64,000 bases of DNA, taken from Herbiconiux flava (GTDB taxonomy: Bacteria > Actinomycetota > Actinomycetes > Actinomycetales > Microbacteriaceae). Shown one piece after another: positions 25,805-35,445 of this stretch (the first letter of the stretch is position 1; each line of letters opens with the position of its first letter). The stretch spans positions 3,038,001-3,102,000 of the forward strand of contig NZ_JACCBM010000001.1 in NCBI RefSeq assembly GCF_013409865.1, read 5' to 3'. Made by a program: the position numbers and the translations under genes. A model generated the notes under the pieces. It was not told where the DNA came from. It did no database searches and was given only the letters and a program-made list of their open reading frames with translations.

Positions 25805-26790
25805 GGATCCTGGTGTGGCACGTGCACGGTGGCTGGATGGACTCCTTCGTGCGCGGCGGCCACGACTACCTGCTGCCGACCGGCGAACCCGAGCGGGGCG
25901 GCGGCATCGGCCGGGGCGGCCGCGACTGGCCGGCGACGGCGGTCGAGGTTCCGTTCGCGGAGCTCCGGGACGCGGAGGTCGACGCCGTCGTCCTGCAGCG
26001 GCCGGTGGAGCTAAACCACGTCGAACGGCTGCTCGGCCGACGGCCGGGCCGGGACCTGCCCGCGGTGTTCGTGGAGCACAACACCCCGAAGGGCGAGGTG
26101 CCCTCGACCGTGCATCCGCTCGCCGATCAGAGCGCCGTGCCGATCGTGCACGTCACCCACTTCAACGCCTTGATGTGGGACTCGGGCCGCGCGCCGAGTC
26201 TCGTCGTCGAGCACGGCGTGCCCGACCCCGGCCCGCTCTACACGGGCAGCCTCGACCGGATCGGCGTGGTGGTCAACGAGCCGGTGCGTCGCGCGCGGGT
26301 GACCGGCACCGACCTGCTTCCCGCGTTCGCCGCCGTGGCCCCGCTCGACGTGTACGGCATGAAGACGGATGCCCTGCCCGGCGCCCTGGGCCTCGCCGAC
26401 GGCCTCGTCACCGCCGCCGGTGACCTCCCGACCGCACTCCTGCACCCCGCTCTCGCGGAGCGCCGGCTCTACCTGCACCCGAACCGCTGGACCTCGCTCG
26501 GGCTCTCGCTGCTGGAGGCGATGCACCTCGGCATGCCGGTCGTCGCGCTCGCGGCGACCGAGGTGCCCCGGGCCGTGCCGCCCGAGGCGGGGGCCGTCTC
26601 GAGCGACGTCGCCGAGCTCGTCGCCGCCGCCCGACTGCTCGTCACCGACCCCGACGAGGCCCGGAGCCGCGGCCGGATCGCCCGGGAGTTCGCGCTCGAG
26701 CGCCACGGCCTGTCCACCTTCCTCGACCGCTGGGACGGCGTGCTCGCCGAGCTCGTGCGCGGTCGACCGACAGTAGGGAGCACCCGGTGA
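25801..26790 (+). CDS. GT-B type glycosyltransferase
   Basis: A 329-residue GT-B protein starting [40 protein letters not shown] sits in the middle, and [23 protein letters not shown] near residue 240 is the acidic EX7E-like donor motif of family 4-type enzymes. The start lies in an ATGA overlap with GT9 B, and its TGA in a GTGA overlap with the next GT. The nucleotide and acceptor cannot be read. Its place in the middle of the heptose operon suggests it extends the same glycan. Confidence 0.82.
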   Translation: MRILVWHVHGGWMDSFVRGGHDYLLPTGEPERGGGIGRGGRDWPATAVEVPFAELRDAEVDAVVLQRPVELNHVERLLGRRPGRDLPAVFVEHNTPKGEVPSTVHPLADQSAVPIVHVTHFNALMWDSGRAPSLVVEHGVPDPGPLYTGSLDRIGVVVNEPVRRARVTGTDLLPAFAAVAPLDVYGMKTDALPGALGLADGLVTAAGDLPTALLHPALAERRLYLHPNRWTSLGLSLLEAMHLGMPVVALAATEVPRAVPPEAGAVSSDVAELVAAARLLVTDPDEARSRGRIAREFALERHGLSTFLDRWDGVLAELVRGRPTVGSTR

Positions 26791-28034
26791 AGATCTCCAT
26801 GGTGTCCGAACACGCCAGCCCCCTCGCCACCCTCGGCGGGGTCGACGCGGGCGGCCAGAACGTGCACGTCGCGGCCCTGTCCACGGCCCTCGCCGAGCGC
26901 GGGCACGAGGTGACGGTGTACACCCGGCGCGACTCGGCGACGCTGCCCGAGCGGGTGACGCTCAGGCCGGGCGTCGAGGTCATGCACCTCGACGCCGGAC
27001 CCGCCGAGCCCGTGCCGAAGGACGAGCTGCTGCCGCTGATGGCCGACTTCGGCGCGCGGCTCGCGGAGCACTGGGAACCGGGCCCGCCGGACATCGTGCA
27101 CAGCCACTTCTGGATGTCGGGGCTCGCCGCCCTCGACGCCGCCGGCCGCGACGGGATCGGGGTGCCGGTGGTGCACACCTTCCACGCCCTCGGCACCGTG
27201 AAGAAGCGGCACCAGGGGCGCGACGACACGAGCCCGCCCGAGCGCACGGTGCTCGAGCCGATGGTGGGGCGCGGCGCCGACCGCATCGTCGCGACCTGCT
27301 CCGACGAGGCCTTCGAGCTGAAGGCCATGGGCGTGCCCGCCGGACGCATCTCGGTGGTGCCGTGCGGGGTCGACGTCGAGCTGTTCAGGCCCGACGGGGA
27401 GGTCGCCCCGCGGGGCGCTCGCCGGCGCATCATGACGGTCGGCCGGCTCGTGCCCCGGAAGGGCGTGGGCTCGACGATCTCGGCGCTCGCCCGGCTCGTG
27501 GCCGAGGGCCGCGACGACGTCGAGCTCGTGATCGTCGGCGGCTCGACCGGGCCGGACGCGGTGCTCGAGGATCCCGACGTGCGGCGGCTCCGTGCCCACG
27601 CCGAGCGCCTCGGCGTGCTCGACCGGGTGACCTTCCACGGGCAGCTCCGCCAGGCCGAGCTGCCCGCGATGATGCGCTCGGCCGACGTCGTCGTGTGCGC
27701 GCCCTGGTACGAGCCCTTCGGCATCGTGCCGCTGGAGACGATGGCGTCGGGCGTGCCGCTGGTCGCCGCCGCGGTCGGCGGCCTGACCGACAGCGTCGTC
27801 GACGGCGTCACCGGCCTGCACGTGCCCCCGCGGGACGACCGGGCGATCGCCTCGGCGGTCGGCTCGATCCTCGACGACCCGGCTCTCGCCGCCGCGCTGG
27901 GAGCCGCCGGGCGCCGGCGCACCGAGCGGCGCTACGCCTGGTCGAGGGTCGCCGCCGAGACCGAACGCGCCTACCGGCAGGCCGCCCAGGCCCGCCCATC
28001 CGAGAGAGCACGCCGAGGGAGCGTCACGCTATGA
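26787..28034 (+). CDS. family 4 glycosyltransferase
   Basis: The 415-residue GT-B retaining enzyme begins [31 protein letters not shown], close to sucrose-synthase/MshA-type GT4. [13 protein letters not shown] lies in the N-terminal domain; [11 protein letters not shown] and [27 protein letters not shown] supply the nucleotide- and donor-binding motifs (EPFGI...E is the EX7E). It should transfer a sugar from an activated donor. Both ends overlap neighbours (GTGA in, ATGA out). MshA-type activity is less likely because the gene sits in the heptose operon and no mycothiol genes are near. Confidence 0.88.
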   Translation: MKISMVSEHASPLATLGGVDAGGQNVHVAALSTALAERGHEVTVYTRRDSATLPERVTLRPGVEVMHLDAGPAEPVPKDELLPLMADFGARLAEHWEPGPPDIVHSHFWMSGLAALDAAGRDGIGVPVVHTFHALGTVKKRHQGRDDTSPPERTVLEPMVGRGADRIVATCSDEAFELKAMGVPAGRISVVPCGVDVELFRPDGEVAPRGARRRIMTVGRLVPRKGVGSTISALARLVAEGRDDVELVIVGGSTGPDAVLEDPDVRRLRAHAERLGVLDRVTFHGQLRQAELPAMMRSADVVVCAPWYEPFGIVPLETMASGVPLVAAAVGGLTDSVVDGVTGLHVPPRDDRAIASAVGSILDDPALAAALGAAGRRRTERRYAWSRVAAETERAYRQAAQARPSERARRGSVTL

Positions 28035-28705
28035 CGACGAGCAGCAGCACGACGAGCAGCAGCACCACGAGCACCACGACAACCTCGACGCGGCGCGCAC
28101 CCGCCTCGGTGCCCCTCGGCACCGCCGACCGGGCGCTGCTGGGGCTGCACCTGCGCGACCACGCCCGGGCGATGGCCGAGCTCGAGGCGCAGGTGCCCGT
28201 GATCGAGCGCTGGGGCCGTGAACTCGCCAACCGCCTCGGCCGTGGCCAGCGACTGCTGGTCGCGGGCAACGGCGGATCGGCGGCGGAGGCCCAGCACCTG
28301 TCCTCCGAGATCGTCGGGCGCTTCGACGGCGAGCGGGCGCCCTTCTCGGCGCTGGCCCTGAACGCCGAGAGCTCGAGCGTCACCGCCATCGGCAACGACT
28401 ACGGCTTCGAGCAGGTCTTCGCCCGGCAGGTCACGGCCCACGCCCGATCGGGCGACGTGGTGGTGCTGCTGTCCACCAGCGGGCGGAGCCCCAACCTCGT
28501 GGCGGCGGCCCGCGCGGGAGTGCGAGCGGGCGCCGCGACCTGGGCGCTCACGGGCGAGGGGCCGAACCCGCTCACCCGGGCGAGCGCGGAGTCGCTCGCC
28601 CTTCCGGGCACGGCGGCGAGCGTGCAGGAGGCGCAGCTCGTGGCGATCCACCTGCTCTGCCGGGTGTTCGACCACGCCATCGCCACGGCCGGGCGGTCGT
28701 CGTGA
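28031..28705 (+). CDS. gmhA: SIS-domain phosphoheptose isomerase, GmhA-like
   Basis: 224 residues; the core [22 protein letters not shown] carries the sugar-phosphate binding Ser/Gly/His and the Glu of GmhA, followed by [11 protein letters not shown] and [16 protein letters not shown] with the likely catalytic His. It should convert sedoheptulose 7-phosphate to D-glycero-D-manno-heptose 7-phosphate, the first step. The first about 20 residues are a Ser/Thr repeat tail coded by AGC/ACG/ACC repeats that most GmhA proteins lack; a later start is possible, but the ATG is fixed by the ATGA overlap with the GT4 gene. Confidence 0.9.
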   Translation: MTTSSSTTSSSTTSTTTTSTRRAPASVPLGTADRALLGLHLRDHARAMAELEAQVPVIERWGRELANRLGRGQRLLVAGNGGSAAEAQHLSSEIVGRFDGERAPFSALALNAESSSVTAIGNDYGFEQVFARQVTAHARSGDVVVLLSTSGRSPNLVAAARAGVRAGAATWALTGEGPNPLTRASAESLALPGTAASVQEAQLVAIHLLCRVFDHAIATAGRSS

Positions 28706-30171
28706 TCGTCACCGTGGTGGGCGACGTGCTGCTCGACGTCGACCTCGACGGCCGCACCACGAAGCTGAGCCCGGATGCCCCGGTGCCCGTCGTCGGCGTC
28801 ACCCACCGGCGGGCGCGAGCGGGCGGCGCCGGCCTCGTCGCGGCCATGCTCGCGGGCGACGGCGACGGCGGCGGCGGCGGCGGACGCGGCGACGGCGGCG
28901 TTCGCGGCTACGGCAGTGGCGACGGCGGCGGTCACAGGGGCGGCCTCCGGGTCGAGCTCGTCACGGCGCTCGGGGACGACGAGGGCGCCGGGGAGCTGCG
29001 GTCGCTGCTCGAGGAGCGGGCGGGCATCCGTCTCGTCGCCGGCCCCTCCGGCGCCCCGACGCCGGTGAAGACCCGGGTGCGCACCGACGGGCACGCGGTC
29101 GCGCGGCTCGACGAGGGCTGCGATCCCCCGCCGGCCCCCGTCGTGACCGAGCAGATGCTCTCCGCCGTGGCCGCCGCCGAGGTGATCGTCGTGGCCGACT
29201 ACGGCCGCGGTCTCACGGCCGTGCCGGCCCTCAGAGAAGCACTCGCCCGACGGGCCGCCGTCGTGCCCGTGATCTGGGACCCGCACCCGGCCGGCACCGA
29301 GCCGGTTCCGGGCACCGCCGTCGTCACGCCCAATCTGAGCGAGGCGCTCGCCCTGTCGGGAGCGTCGGGTCGCGGCATCGCCGGAGCAGCCCGCGCGGCC
29401 TCGGCGCTGGCTGGGAGCTGGGGCGCTCAGACGGTCGTCGTCACGCTCGGCCACGAGGGCGCCCTGCTGCACCGGGCGGGGTCGGGCCCGCTGGTCGTGC
29501 CGGCACCGCGGGTCGAGACCCTCGATCCGTGCGGTGCGGGCGACCGCTTCGCCGCCACGCTGGCCCGGAGCCTCGGCGAGCGACTCCCCCTCCCCGACGC
29601 GGTGCAGCGGGCCATCGACGAGGCGGCCGCCTTCCTGGGCGCCGGCGGCGTGGCCGGGCTCCGGGCGGCCACCGATCCCGAGGAGCGGGCCGAGTCGGCG
29701 GTGCTCGTCGGCGGGGGCCGTGAGGCCGTCGCCGTGGCCGCCCGGGTCAGGGCCGCGGGCGGCACCGTCGTGGCGACGGGCGGCTGCTTCGACCTTCTGC
29801 ACGCGGGGCACGCCCGCACTCTGGCGGCGGCACGCGCCCTCGGTGACTGCCTGATCGTGTGTCTCAACTCCGACGACTCGGTGCGCCGGCTGAAGGGCGC
29901 CGACCGGCCGATCATGAGCCAGGACGACCGCGTGGCGCTGCTGTCCGCGCTCGAGTGCGTCGACGCCGTGCTCGTCTTCGACGAGGACACCCCGGAGCAG
30001 GCGATCCGCCGGCTCGAGCCCGAGCTCTGGGTGAAGGGCGGCGACTACGTCGCAGCGGCCCTGCCCGAGACGGCGGTGCTCGCGGAGTGGGGCGGGCAGA
30101 CCGTCACCGTGCCCTACCACCCCGGCCGCTCGACCACCCGGCTGGCCTCCGCGCTCGCGAAGGTCGGCTGA
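28702..30171 (+). CDS. hldE: HldE-like heptose 7-phosphate kinase / heptose 1-phosphate adenylyltransferase A
   Basis: The 489-residue bifunctional protein has a PfkB/ribokinase domain (VVGDVLLDVDLDG at the start, VVADYGRGL, and the anion-hole/base motif GAGDRF near residue 280) and a nucleotidyltransferase domain (ATGGCFDLLHAGHARTL, HAGH near residue 365; VRRLKGADRP; WVKGGDYVA). It should make ADP-heptose in two steps. A Gly/Asp-rich run (about residues 52-80) replaces or follows the usual GGAANVA segment. It is last in the operon and has a 4-base overlap with gmhA. A second HldE lies at 33841. Confidence 0.88.
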   Translation: MIVTVVGDVLLDVDLDGRTTKLSPDAPVPVVGVTHRRARAGGAGLVAAMLAGDGDGGGGGGRGDGGVRGYGSGDGGGHRGGLRVELVTALGDDEGAGELRSLLEERAGIRLVAGPSGAPTPVKTRVRTDGHAVARLDEGCDPPPAPVVTEQMLSAVAAAEVIVVADYGRGLTAVPALREALARRAAVVPVIWDPHPAGTEPVPGTAVVTPNLSEALALSGASGRGIAGAARAASALAGSWGAQTVVVTLGHEGALLHRAGSGPLVVPAPRVETLDPCGAGDRFAATLARSLGERLPLPDAVQRAIDEAAAFLGAGGVAGLRAATDPEERAESAVLVGGGREAVAVAARVRAAGGTVVATGGCFDLLHAGHARTLAAARALGDCLIVCLNSDDSVRRLKGADRPIMSQDDRVALLSALECVDAVLVFDEDTPEQAIRRLEPELWVKGGDYVAAALPETAVLAEWGGQTVTVPYHPGRSTTRLASALAKVG

Positions 30172-30257
30172 CGCGCCTCCCGCTTCCTCTTCCACTCTCC
30201 CCGCACCACTCTCTCCGCTCCACCGGCTGCAGCCGCAGCACCGACGAAAGGAACACC

Positions 30258-30956
30258 TTGACCGAACGACGACCACTCGGACGCGTGCTGATCACCGGAG
30301 GGGCCTCCGGCCTCGGGGCGGCCGTCGCCGACGCGGTGGCCGCCGCGGGCGGCACCCCCGTCGTGCTCGACCTCGACGTGAGCCGGGTCGAGGGCCACGA
30401 GGCGGTGCAGGCCGACGTGTCGGACACGCGGGCCGTCGAGCAGACCGTCCGCGAGCTCGTCGAGCGCCTCGGCCCGCTCGACGCCGTCGTGACGGCGGCC
30501 GGGATCGACCGCTGCGGCCGGCTGCTCGACGTCGACGCCGCGGAGTGGGAGCGGGTGATCGGGGTGAACCTCCTCGGCACGGTCGCCGTGGTGCGCGCCG
30601 CCCTGCCCTCGCTCACCGAGCGGCACGGCCGGGTCGTCACGGTGGCGTCCTCGCTCGCCCTGCGCGCGGTCAGCGACGCCACCGCCTACTGCGCCTCGAA
30701 GTTCGGCGTGCTCGGGTTCAGCCGCGCCCTCGCCGCCGAGACCCGGGGCGAGATCGGCGTCACCACGCTCATCCCGGCCGGCATGCAGACCCGCTTCTTC
30801 GACGACCGGTCCGACCAGTACCGACCGGGCGCCGACGCGAAGCTGAACGACCCGGCGAACGTTGCGAACGCGGTGCTGTTCGCCCTGCAGCAGCCGGAGG
30901 GCTGCGAGGTGCGCGAGCTCGTGATCGCGCACGAGGAGGAGCCGTCCTGGCCGTGA
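30258..30956 (+). CDS. classical SDR family oxidoreductase
   Basis: A 232-residue SDR with TGGASGLGAAV, TAAGID (NAG region), and YCASKFGVLGFSRALAAE (Tyr-x3-Lys). A dehydrogenase role on a sugar or its derivative is plausible from context. It lacks the GGAGFIG and long fold of the HldD heptose 6-epimerase, so it is not HldD. The start is a TTG preceded by GAAAGGAACACC, 86 bases after the hldE-A stop. Its stop is followed by a strong hairpin. Confidence 0.85.
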   Translation: MTERRPLGRVLITGGASGLGAAVADAVAAAGGTPVVLDLDVSRVEGHEAVQADVSDTRAVEQTVRELVERLGPLDAVVTAAGIDRCGRLLDVDAAEWERVIGVNLLGTVAVVRAALPSLTERHGRVVTVASSLALRAVSDATAYCASKFGVLGFSRALAAETRGEIGVTTLIPAGMQTRFFDDRSDQYRPGADAKLNDPANVANAVLFALQQPEGCEVRELVIAHEEEPSWP

Positions 30957-30992
30957 GGATCCGGCCCGTCGGGCCGTGGCGGGCAGCGGGGC

Positions 30993-31019
30993 GGGGCCGG
31001 CCGTGGTGCGGCCGGCCCC
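30993..31019. terminator. bidirectional terminator-like hairpin
   Basis: GGGGCCGGCC and GGCCGGCCCC form a perfect 10-bp inverted repeat with a 7-base loop, between the convergent stops of the SDR (30956) and GT9 C (31024). There is no T-tract, as is usual in high-GC actinobacteria. Confidence 0.7.
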
Positions 31020-31023
31020 GTGC

Positions 31024-32190
31024 TCAGCGGCGGCGACCGTGCGCCAGCACCTGGCGCACGTCGTCGAAGACCGGCCCGACCTCGACCTCGGCGACGAACG
31101 AGTCGTCGTGCTCGCAGCGCTCGGCCGTCCAGCCCGGCTGCCGCGAGTCCTGCCCGCAGACGGGGCAGGCCGTCGTCCACGAGAGATGCACGCGGTGCTC
31201 CCGCCGGGTCAGCGGCCCGCCGTTGATCAGGTTGCCCACCCAGTAGACCGACACGGTCGGCGTTCCGACGGCCTGGGCGAGGTGCCGCGGTCCGCTGTCG
31301 TTGCCGACCAGCACGTCGGCCGACGCCAGCACCCCGACGAGCTCGGGCAGGGTCAGGGCTCCGGCTAGAGAGACGAGTCGGCCGCGCATCCGCTCGCCCC
31401 CGGCCAGGGCCACGATGCGCTCGGCCGTCGGCACGTCGCTCGCGTCGCCCACCACCACGACCCGGTGGTCGTCGTTGAGCGCGCGCCGGGCGAGCTCGGC
31501 GAACGACTCGGCGGGCCAGCGCCGGCGCGGGTCGGTGGCTCCCGGATGCACGACCACGACCCCTCGGGACGCTCCGGTGCCCCGGCCCCCGCCGAGCAGC
31601 TCCTCGCCGCGCCGCCGCTCCTCGTCGAGCACCCGGACGACCGGTTCCATCGTCACCGGCGCGGCGCCCGCCTGGGCCACCGTCTCGAGCCACCGCACCA
31701 CCTCGTGCTGGTAGTAGAGGTACGGGACGGTGCGCTCCAGCGGCGCGGCGTCACCGGTCATGGTGCCGACCGTGTGCCGGGCCCCGAGGGCCAACAGGAA
31801 GGGGTTGGAGTAGCGGCCGCCGCCGTGCAGCTGCACCGCCAGGTCGAAGCCCTCGGCGCGCATCCGGACGTGGAACCGGGCGGTCGCGAGCGGATCGGCG
31901 GCGTCGTCGGCACCGCGCACCCCGCGGGCCGCGGGCAGCAGCTCGACCCCGTGGACCGGGCCCGGGCGCCCCTCGAGCAGCGCCCCGTGCAGCGGGGTGC
32001 CGAGCAGGGTGATGCGGGCGTCGGGATAGGCGGCGGCGAGCGCCTCGACGGCGGGCATCGCGAACAGCAGGTCACCGAGGCCGCCACCTCGCAGCACGGC
32101 GATGCGGTGGACGCCGTCGAAGCGATCGCGGAGCGGCGCCAGCACAGGGCCCGGTGTCTGTCCCGGGAGGTCGGTCAGGGTCATCGTCAT
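31024..32190 (-). CDS. family 9 glycosyltransferase (heptosyltransferase-like) C
   Basis: A 388-residue GT9 protein: IAVLRGGGLGDLLFAMPAVEALAAAYPDARI at the N terminus, VVVVHPGATDPRRRWPAESFAELA in the middle, VLVGNDSGPRHLAQAVGTPTVSVYW as the donor motif. The C terminus has CPVCGQDS plus a third Cys (AERCEHDD), possibly a metal site. It faces the ALDH/HldE-B/GT2 run across 208 bases, and a shared promoter region may serve both. The ATG at 32190 follows GAGAGGACGCCGG. Confidence 0.88.
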   Translation of the reverse strand: MTMTLTDLPGQTPGPVLAPLRDRFDGVHRIAVLRGGGLGDLLFAMPAVEALAAAYPDARITLLGTPLHGALLEGRPGPVHGVELLPAARGVRGADDAADPLATARFHVRMRAEGFDLAVQLHGGGRYSNPFLLALGARHTVGTMTGDAAPLERTVPYLYYQHEVVRWLETVAQAGAAPVTMEPVVRVLDEERRRGEELLGGGRGTGASRGVVVVHPGATDPRRRWPAESFAELARRALNDDHRVVVVGDASDVPTAERIVALAGGERMRGRLVSLAGALTLPELVGVLASADVLVGNDSGPRHLAQAVGTPTVSVYWVGNLINGGPLTRREHRVHLSWTTACPVCGQDSRQPGWTAERCEHDDSFVAEVEVGPVFDDVRQVLAHGRRR

Positions 32191-32398
32191 CCGGCGTCCT
32201 CGTCTCTCGTGCTGTTCCTCTTGAGTGCCCCGACGAGCCGCGCGGGAAACATCGGATGCCGCACCGGGTGTGTAAGCGGCGGCGCCGGTGGGTACAGCAC
32301 GGGTGACCGCGCCGCAGGCATGGCACCGCGCGGCACCGAGACGGCTCCGCGCGGCATCAGCCCTGCGGCACCGGCCCCCGCGGCACCGAGGAGGACGC

Positions 32399-33844
32399 AT
32401 GCAGTTCGACAGCGACACCGTCACCCCGCTCACGACGCCGGCCACGGTGCCAGCCGCCGGATCGGCTGCCGCCGGATCAGCCGCAGCCGGCGGCGAGGTC
32501 GCCATCACCGACCCGCGCACCGGTGCCCTCGTCGGCTGGGTCGACTTCACCACCGACGAGGAGCTGACGGCCGCCGTCGACCGGGTGGCGGCCGCCCTGC
32601 CGGGCTGGCGCCGGATCTCCCCCGCCGACCGGGGGCGCACGCTGGCCAACGCCGCGGAACTGCTCGCCGAGAGCGAGCTCGAGCTGGCCGAACTGAACCA
32701 CCGCGAGACGGGCCGCCCGCTCGAGCAGGCGCTCGAGGGCGTGCGAGCCGGGGTGTCGACGCTCGTGCAGTACGCCGAGCTCGGCCCGCTGCACACCGGC
32801 CGCACCCTGCGCGGCGGATCGGGCGCCATCGACTACACGGTGCCCGAGCCCCGGGGCGTCGTCGCGGTGCTCACCCCGTGGAACGATCCGGTGGCGGTCG
32901 CCGTCGGCCTGATCGGCGCCGCACTGGTGACCGGCAACACCGTGGTGCACAAGCCGAGCGAGCGGTGCCCGCACCTCGGCAGCCGGCTCGGGGAGGTGCT
33001 GGCCTCGGCGTTCCCCCGCGACGTGCTGGTGTCGGTGTCGGGCGACGGCTCGACCGGGGCCCGGCTGATCGCGCATCCGGCCGTCTCGACCGTGGCCCAC
33101 GTGGGATCGAGCGCCACCGGGGAGCGGATCGCCCGGGCCGCCGCCCTGACCGGCGCCCACGTCGTGCGGGAGAACGGCGGCAACGACGCCCTGATCGTCG
33201 ACGAGGGCGTCGACCCGCGCTGGGCCGCCGAGCGGGCCGCCATCGCCGCCTTCACGAACACCGGCCAGCTCTGCACCGCCGTGGAGCGCATCTACGTGCA
33301 CGAGGCCGTCGCCGAGACGTTCGTGACAGCACTGGTCGAGCGGGCGGGCGAACTGAACCGCTCGGGCGCGCTCGGCCCCCTGGTCGACGAGCGGATGCGG
33401 CAGGCCGTGCACGAGCAGGTCGTCGACGCCGTGCAGACCGGTGCGACGGCCCTGGTGGGCGGCGAGGTGCCGGCCGGCCCCGGCTCGTTCTACCCGGCCA
33501 CCGTGCTGACGGGCTGCCGCCCCGGCATGACGGTGATGCAGGAGGAGACCTTCGGGCCGGTGGCCCCGGTTCAGATCGTCCGGTCCTTCGCCGAGGGCCT
33601 GCGGCTCGCCGACGACGACCGTTACGGACTCTCGGCCGTGGTGCTGACGCCGTCGATGGAGCACGCGCAGCAGGCGGCCGAGCAGCTCACCGTCGGCACG
33701 GTCAAGGTCAACGACGTGTTCGGCGGCGCCCCCGGAGGCTCCGCCGAGCCGCGCAAGGCGAGCGGCAGCGGCTTCGGCTACGGCCCCGGACTGCTCGACG
33801 AGCTCACCCTGACGAAGGTCGTGCACATCGGGACGCCGCGATGA
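32399..33844 (+). CDS. aldehyde dehydrogenase family protein
   Basis: The 481-residue enzyme has the ALDH motifs in order: VLTPWNDPVAVAVG, the NAD-binding segment with HVGSSATGERI, the general-base Glu in RENGGND, the nucleophile Cys in NTGQLCTAVER (near residue 293) and QEETFGPVAPV. The family oxidises aldehydes to acids with NAD(P). An Ala/Gly/Ser-rich N terminus precedes the core. It is first in a run with HldE-B and a GT2, with ATGA overlaps, so it may oxidise a sugar aldehyde or protect against one. The substrate is not evident. Confidence 0.9.
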   Translation: MQFDSDTVTPLTTPATVPAAGSAAAGSAAAGGEVAITDPRTGALVGWVDFTTDEELTAAVDRVAAALPGWRRISPADRGRTLANAAELLAESELELAELNHRETGRPLEQALEGVRAGVSTLVQYAELGPLHTGRTLRGGSGAIDYTVPEPRGVVAVLTPWNDPVAVAVGLIGAALVTGNTVVHKPSERCPHLGSRLGEVLASAFPRDVLVSVSGDGSTGARLIAHPAVSTVAHVGSSATGERIARAAALTGAHVVRENGGNDALIVDEGVDPRWAAERAAIAAFTNTGQLCTAVERIYVHEAVAETFVTALVERAGELNRSGALGPLVDERMRQAVHEQVVDAVQTGATALVGGEVPAGPGSFYPATVLTGCRPGMTVMQEETFGPVAPVQIVRSFAEGLRLADDDRYGLSAVVLTPSMEHAQQAAEQLTVGTVKVNDVFGGAPGGSAEPRKASGSGFGYGPGLLDELTLTKVVHIGTPR

Positions 33845-35445
33845 CGGCCGCGGCCGAGCGCGGGGCGCGGGTCGGGGCTGGAGTCGGGGCCGGGGCTGGA
33901 GTCGGGCACGGAGTCGGGCCCGGGCTCGCCCTCGCCGAGCTGCCGGCCCTCATCCGGGCTCGCGCGCCGCGGGTGACGGTGGTGGGCGAGGTCATCCTCG
34001 ACCGGTGGTGGCGCGGCCCCGCCCGGCGGATGAGCCGTGAGGCCCCCGTGCCCGTGGTCGACGTCGACGAGACCCGCTCCTGCCCGGGTGGGGCGGCGAA
34101 CACCGCCGTCAACCTCGCGGCCCTCGGTGCCCGGGTGCGGCTGGTGACCGTGCTGGGCGACGACGAGGCGGGGCGGGAGCTCGCACTCCTTCTGCAGCAG
34201 GCGGGTGTCGACACGAGCGGACTGATCGAGCATCCGGGCGCCACCACCACGACGAAGACCCGGGTGGTCGGCAGCGACCAGATCCTCGTGCGGAGCGACC
34301 GGCACGCCCCGCTGCCGACGCCCGAGGTTCTCGAGCGGTTCGTGGCGGCCGTGCGGGCGGCGACGGATGCGCGCTCCGGCGCCGAGGCCGAGATCGTCTG
34401 CGACTACGGAACAGGCCTCCTCGGCGACCGCGTGCGCTCGGCCCTCGTCGGGCGGGACAGCCGGCCCGCGCTCACGGTCGTGGATGCCCATGACATCGCG
34501 GCCTGGGCCGGTCTCGGCGCCGACGTCGTCACCCCGAACGCCGCGGAGGCCGTGCGCGCCCTGGCGGCAGCGGGACGGCGGCCGGAGTCGGCCGAGCAGC
34601 TGCGCGCCCTCGGCGACCCCGACTCCGACCGGCTGGAGGCGGCGACCGCGCTGGCCGCGGAGCTCTTCGCCGCCTCCGGCGCCGGGGCGGTCGTCACGAC
34701 CCTCGACCGCGACGGCGCCGTGCTGCTCCAGCCCGGCGCGCCCGTGCACCGCACGACCGCCCGGCCGAGCCTCGAGCAGCAGGCCTCCGGTGCCGGCGAC
34801 ACCTTCGCGGCGGCCCTCACCCTGGCGGTCGTCTGCGGCGCACCGCTCGCCCTGGCCACCGACCTCGCCCAGGCGGCCGCGGACATCGTGGTGCAGCAGT
34901 ACGGCACCTCGGTCTGCGACTCCCAAGAGCTCGAGCGCTCGGTCGCCCGCAGCTCGCCCGAGCTGCTGGACGCGCGCGGTCTCGTGCGGGCACTGGCGGC
35001 CGATCGGGCCGCCGGGCGGCGCATCGTCTTCACCAACGGCTGCTTCGACGTGCTGCACCGGGGGCACACCAGCTACCTGCGTCAGGCCGCCCAGCGCGGC
35101 GACGTGCTCGTCGTCGCGCTGAACGACGACGACTCGGTGCGCCGGCTGAAGGGCGAGGGCCGACCGGTCAATCCGCTCGCCGACCGGGCGGCCGTGCTCG
35201 CCGCGCTCGGCAGCGTCGACCACGTCGTCGCCTTCTCGGAGGACACCCCGGCGGCGCTGCTCGAGGCCGTGCATCCCGACGTCTACGCCAAGGGCGGCGA
35301 CTACACCCCCGAGATGCTCGAGGAGGCCGCAATCGTGCGGGCCTACGGCGGCCAGGTGGTGATGCTCGACTACGTTCCCGAGCACTCCACGACGGCCCTG
35401 GTCGACCGCATCCGCACCGGCACCGGCCCGGCGGTGCCCTCGTGA
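33841..35445 (+). CDS. hldE: HldE-like heptose 7-phosphate kinase / heptose 1-phosphate adenylyltransferase B
   Basis: The 534-residue bifunctional enzyme keeps the standard motifs: VVGEVILDRWWRGPARRMSREAPVPVVDVD, GGAANTAVNLAALG, GAGDTF near residue 320, then the nucleotidyltransferase TNGCFDVLHRGHTSYL, VRRLKGEGRPV and YAKGGDYTPEM. It is closer to proteobacterial HldE than copy A, whose GGAAN segment is altered. An Ala/Gly/Val low-complexity stretch forms the first 30 residues. The ATG overlaps the ALDH stop. Two full HldE copies in one cluster are unusual. Confidence 0.9.
   Translation: MTAAAERGARVGAGVGAGAGVGHGVGPGLALAELPALIRARAPRVTVVGEVILDRWWRGPARRMSREAPVPVVDVDETRSCPGGAANTAVNLAALGARVRLVTVLGDDEAGRELALLLQQAGVDTSGLIEHPGATTTTKTRVVGSDQILVRSDRHAPLPTPEVLERFVAAVRAATDARSGAEAEIVCDYGTGLLGDRVRSALVGRDSRPALTVVDAHDIAAWAGLGADVVTPNAAEAVRALAAAGRRPESAEQLRALGDPDSDRLEAATALAAELFAASGAGAVVTTLDRDGAVLLQPGAPVHRTTARPSLEQQASGAGDTFAAALTLAVVCGAPLALATDLAQAAADIVVQQYGTSVCDSQELERSVARSSPELLDARGLVRALAADRAAGRRIVFTNGCFDVLHRGHTSYLRQAAQRGDVLVVALNDDDSVRRLKGEGRPVNPLADRAAVLAALGSVDHVVAFSEDTPAALLEAVHPDVYAKGGDYTPEMLEEAAIVRAYGGQVVMLDYVPEHSTTALVDRIRTGTGPAVPS

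Noticed and set aside
26787-28034. Mycothiol glycosyltransferase MshA
   Set aside because: The start resembles MshA, but the gene is embedded in a heptose operon and no other mycothiol gene is near.
30258-30956. HldD heptose epimerase
   Set aside because: The protein is a short classical SDR and lacks the extended-SDR motifs of HldD.
31465-33840. Long plus-strand frame upstream of HldE-B
   Set aside because: It runs antisense to GT9 C and out of frame with the ALDH; the ATGA overlap fixes the HldE-B start at 33841.
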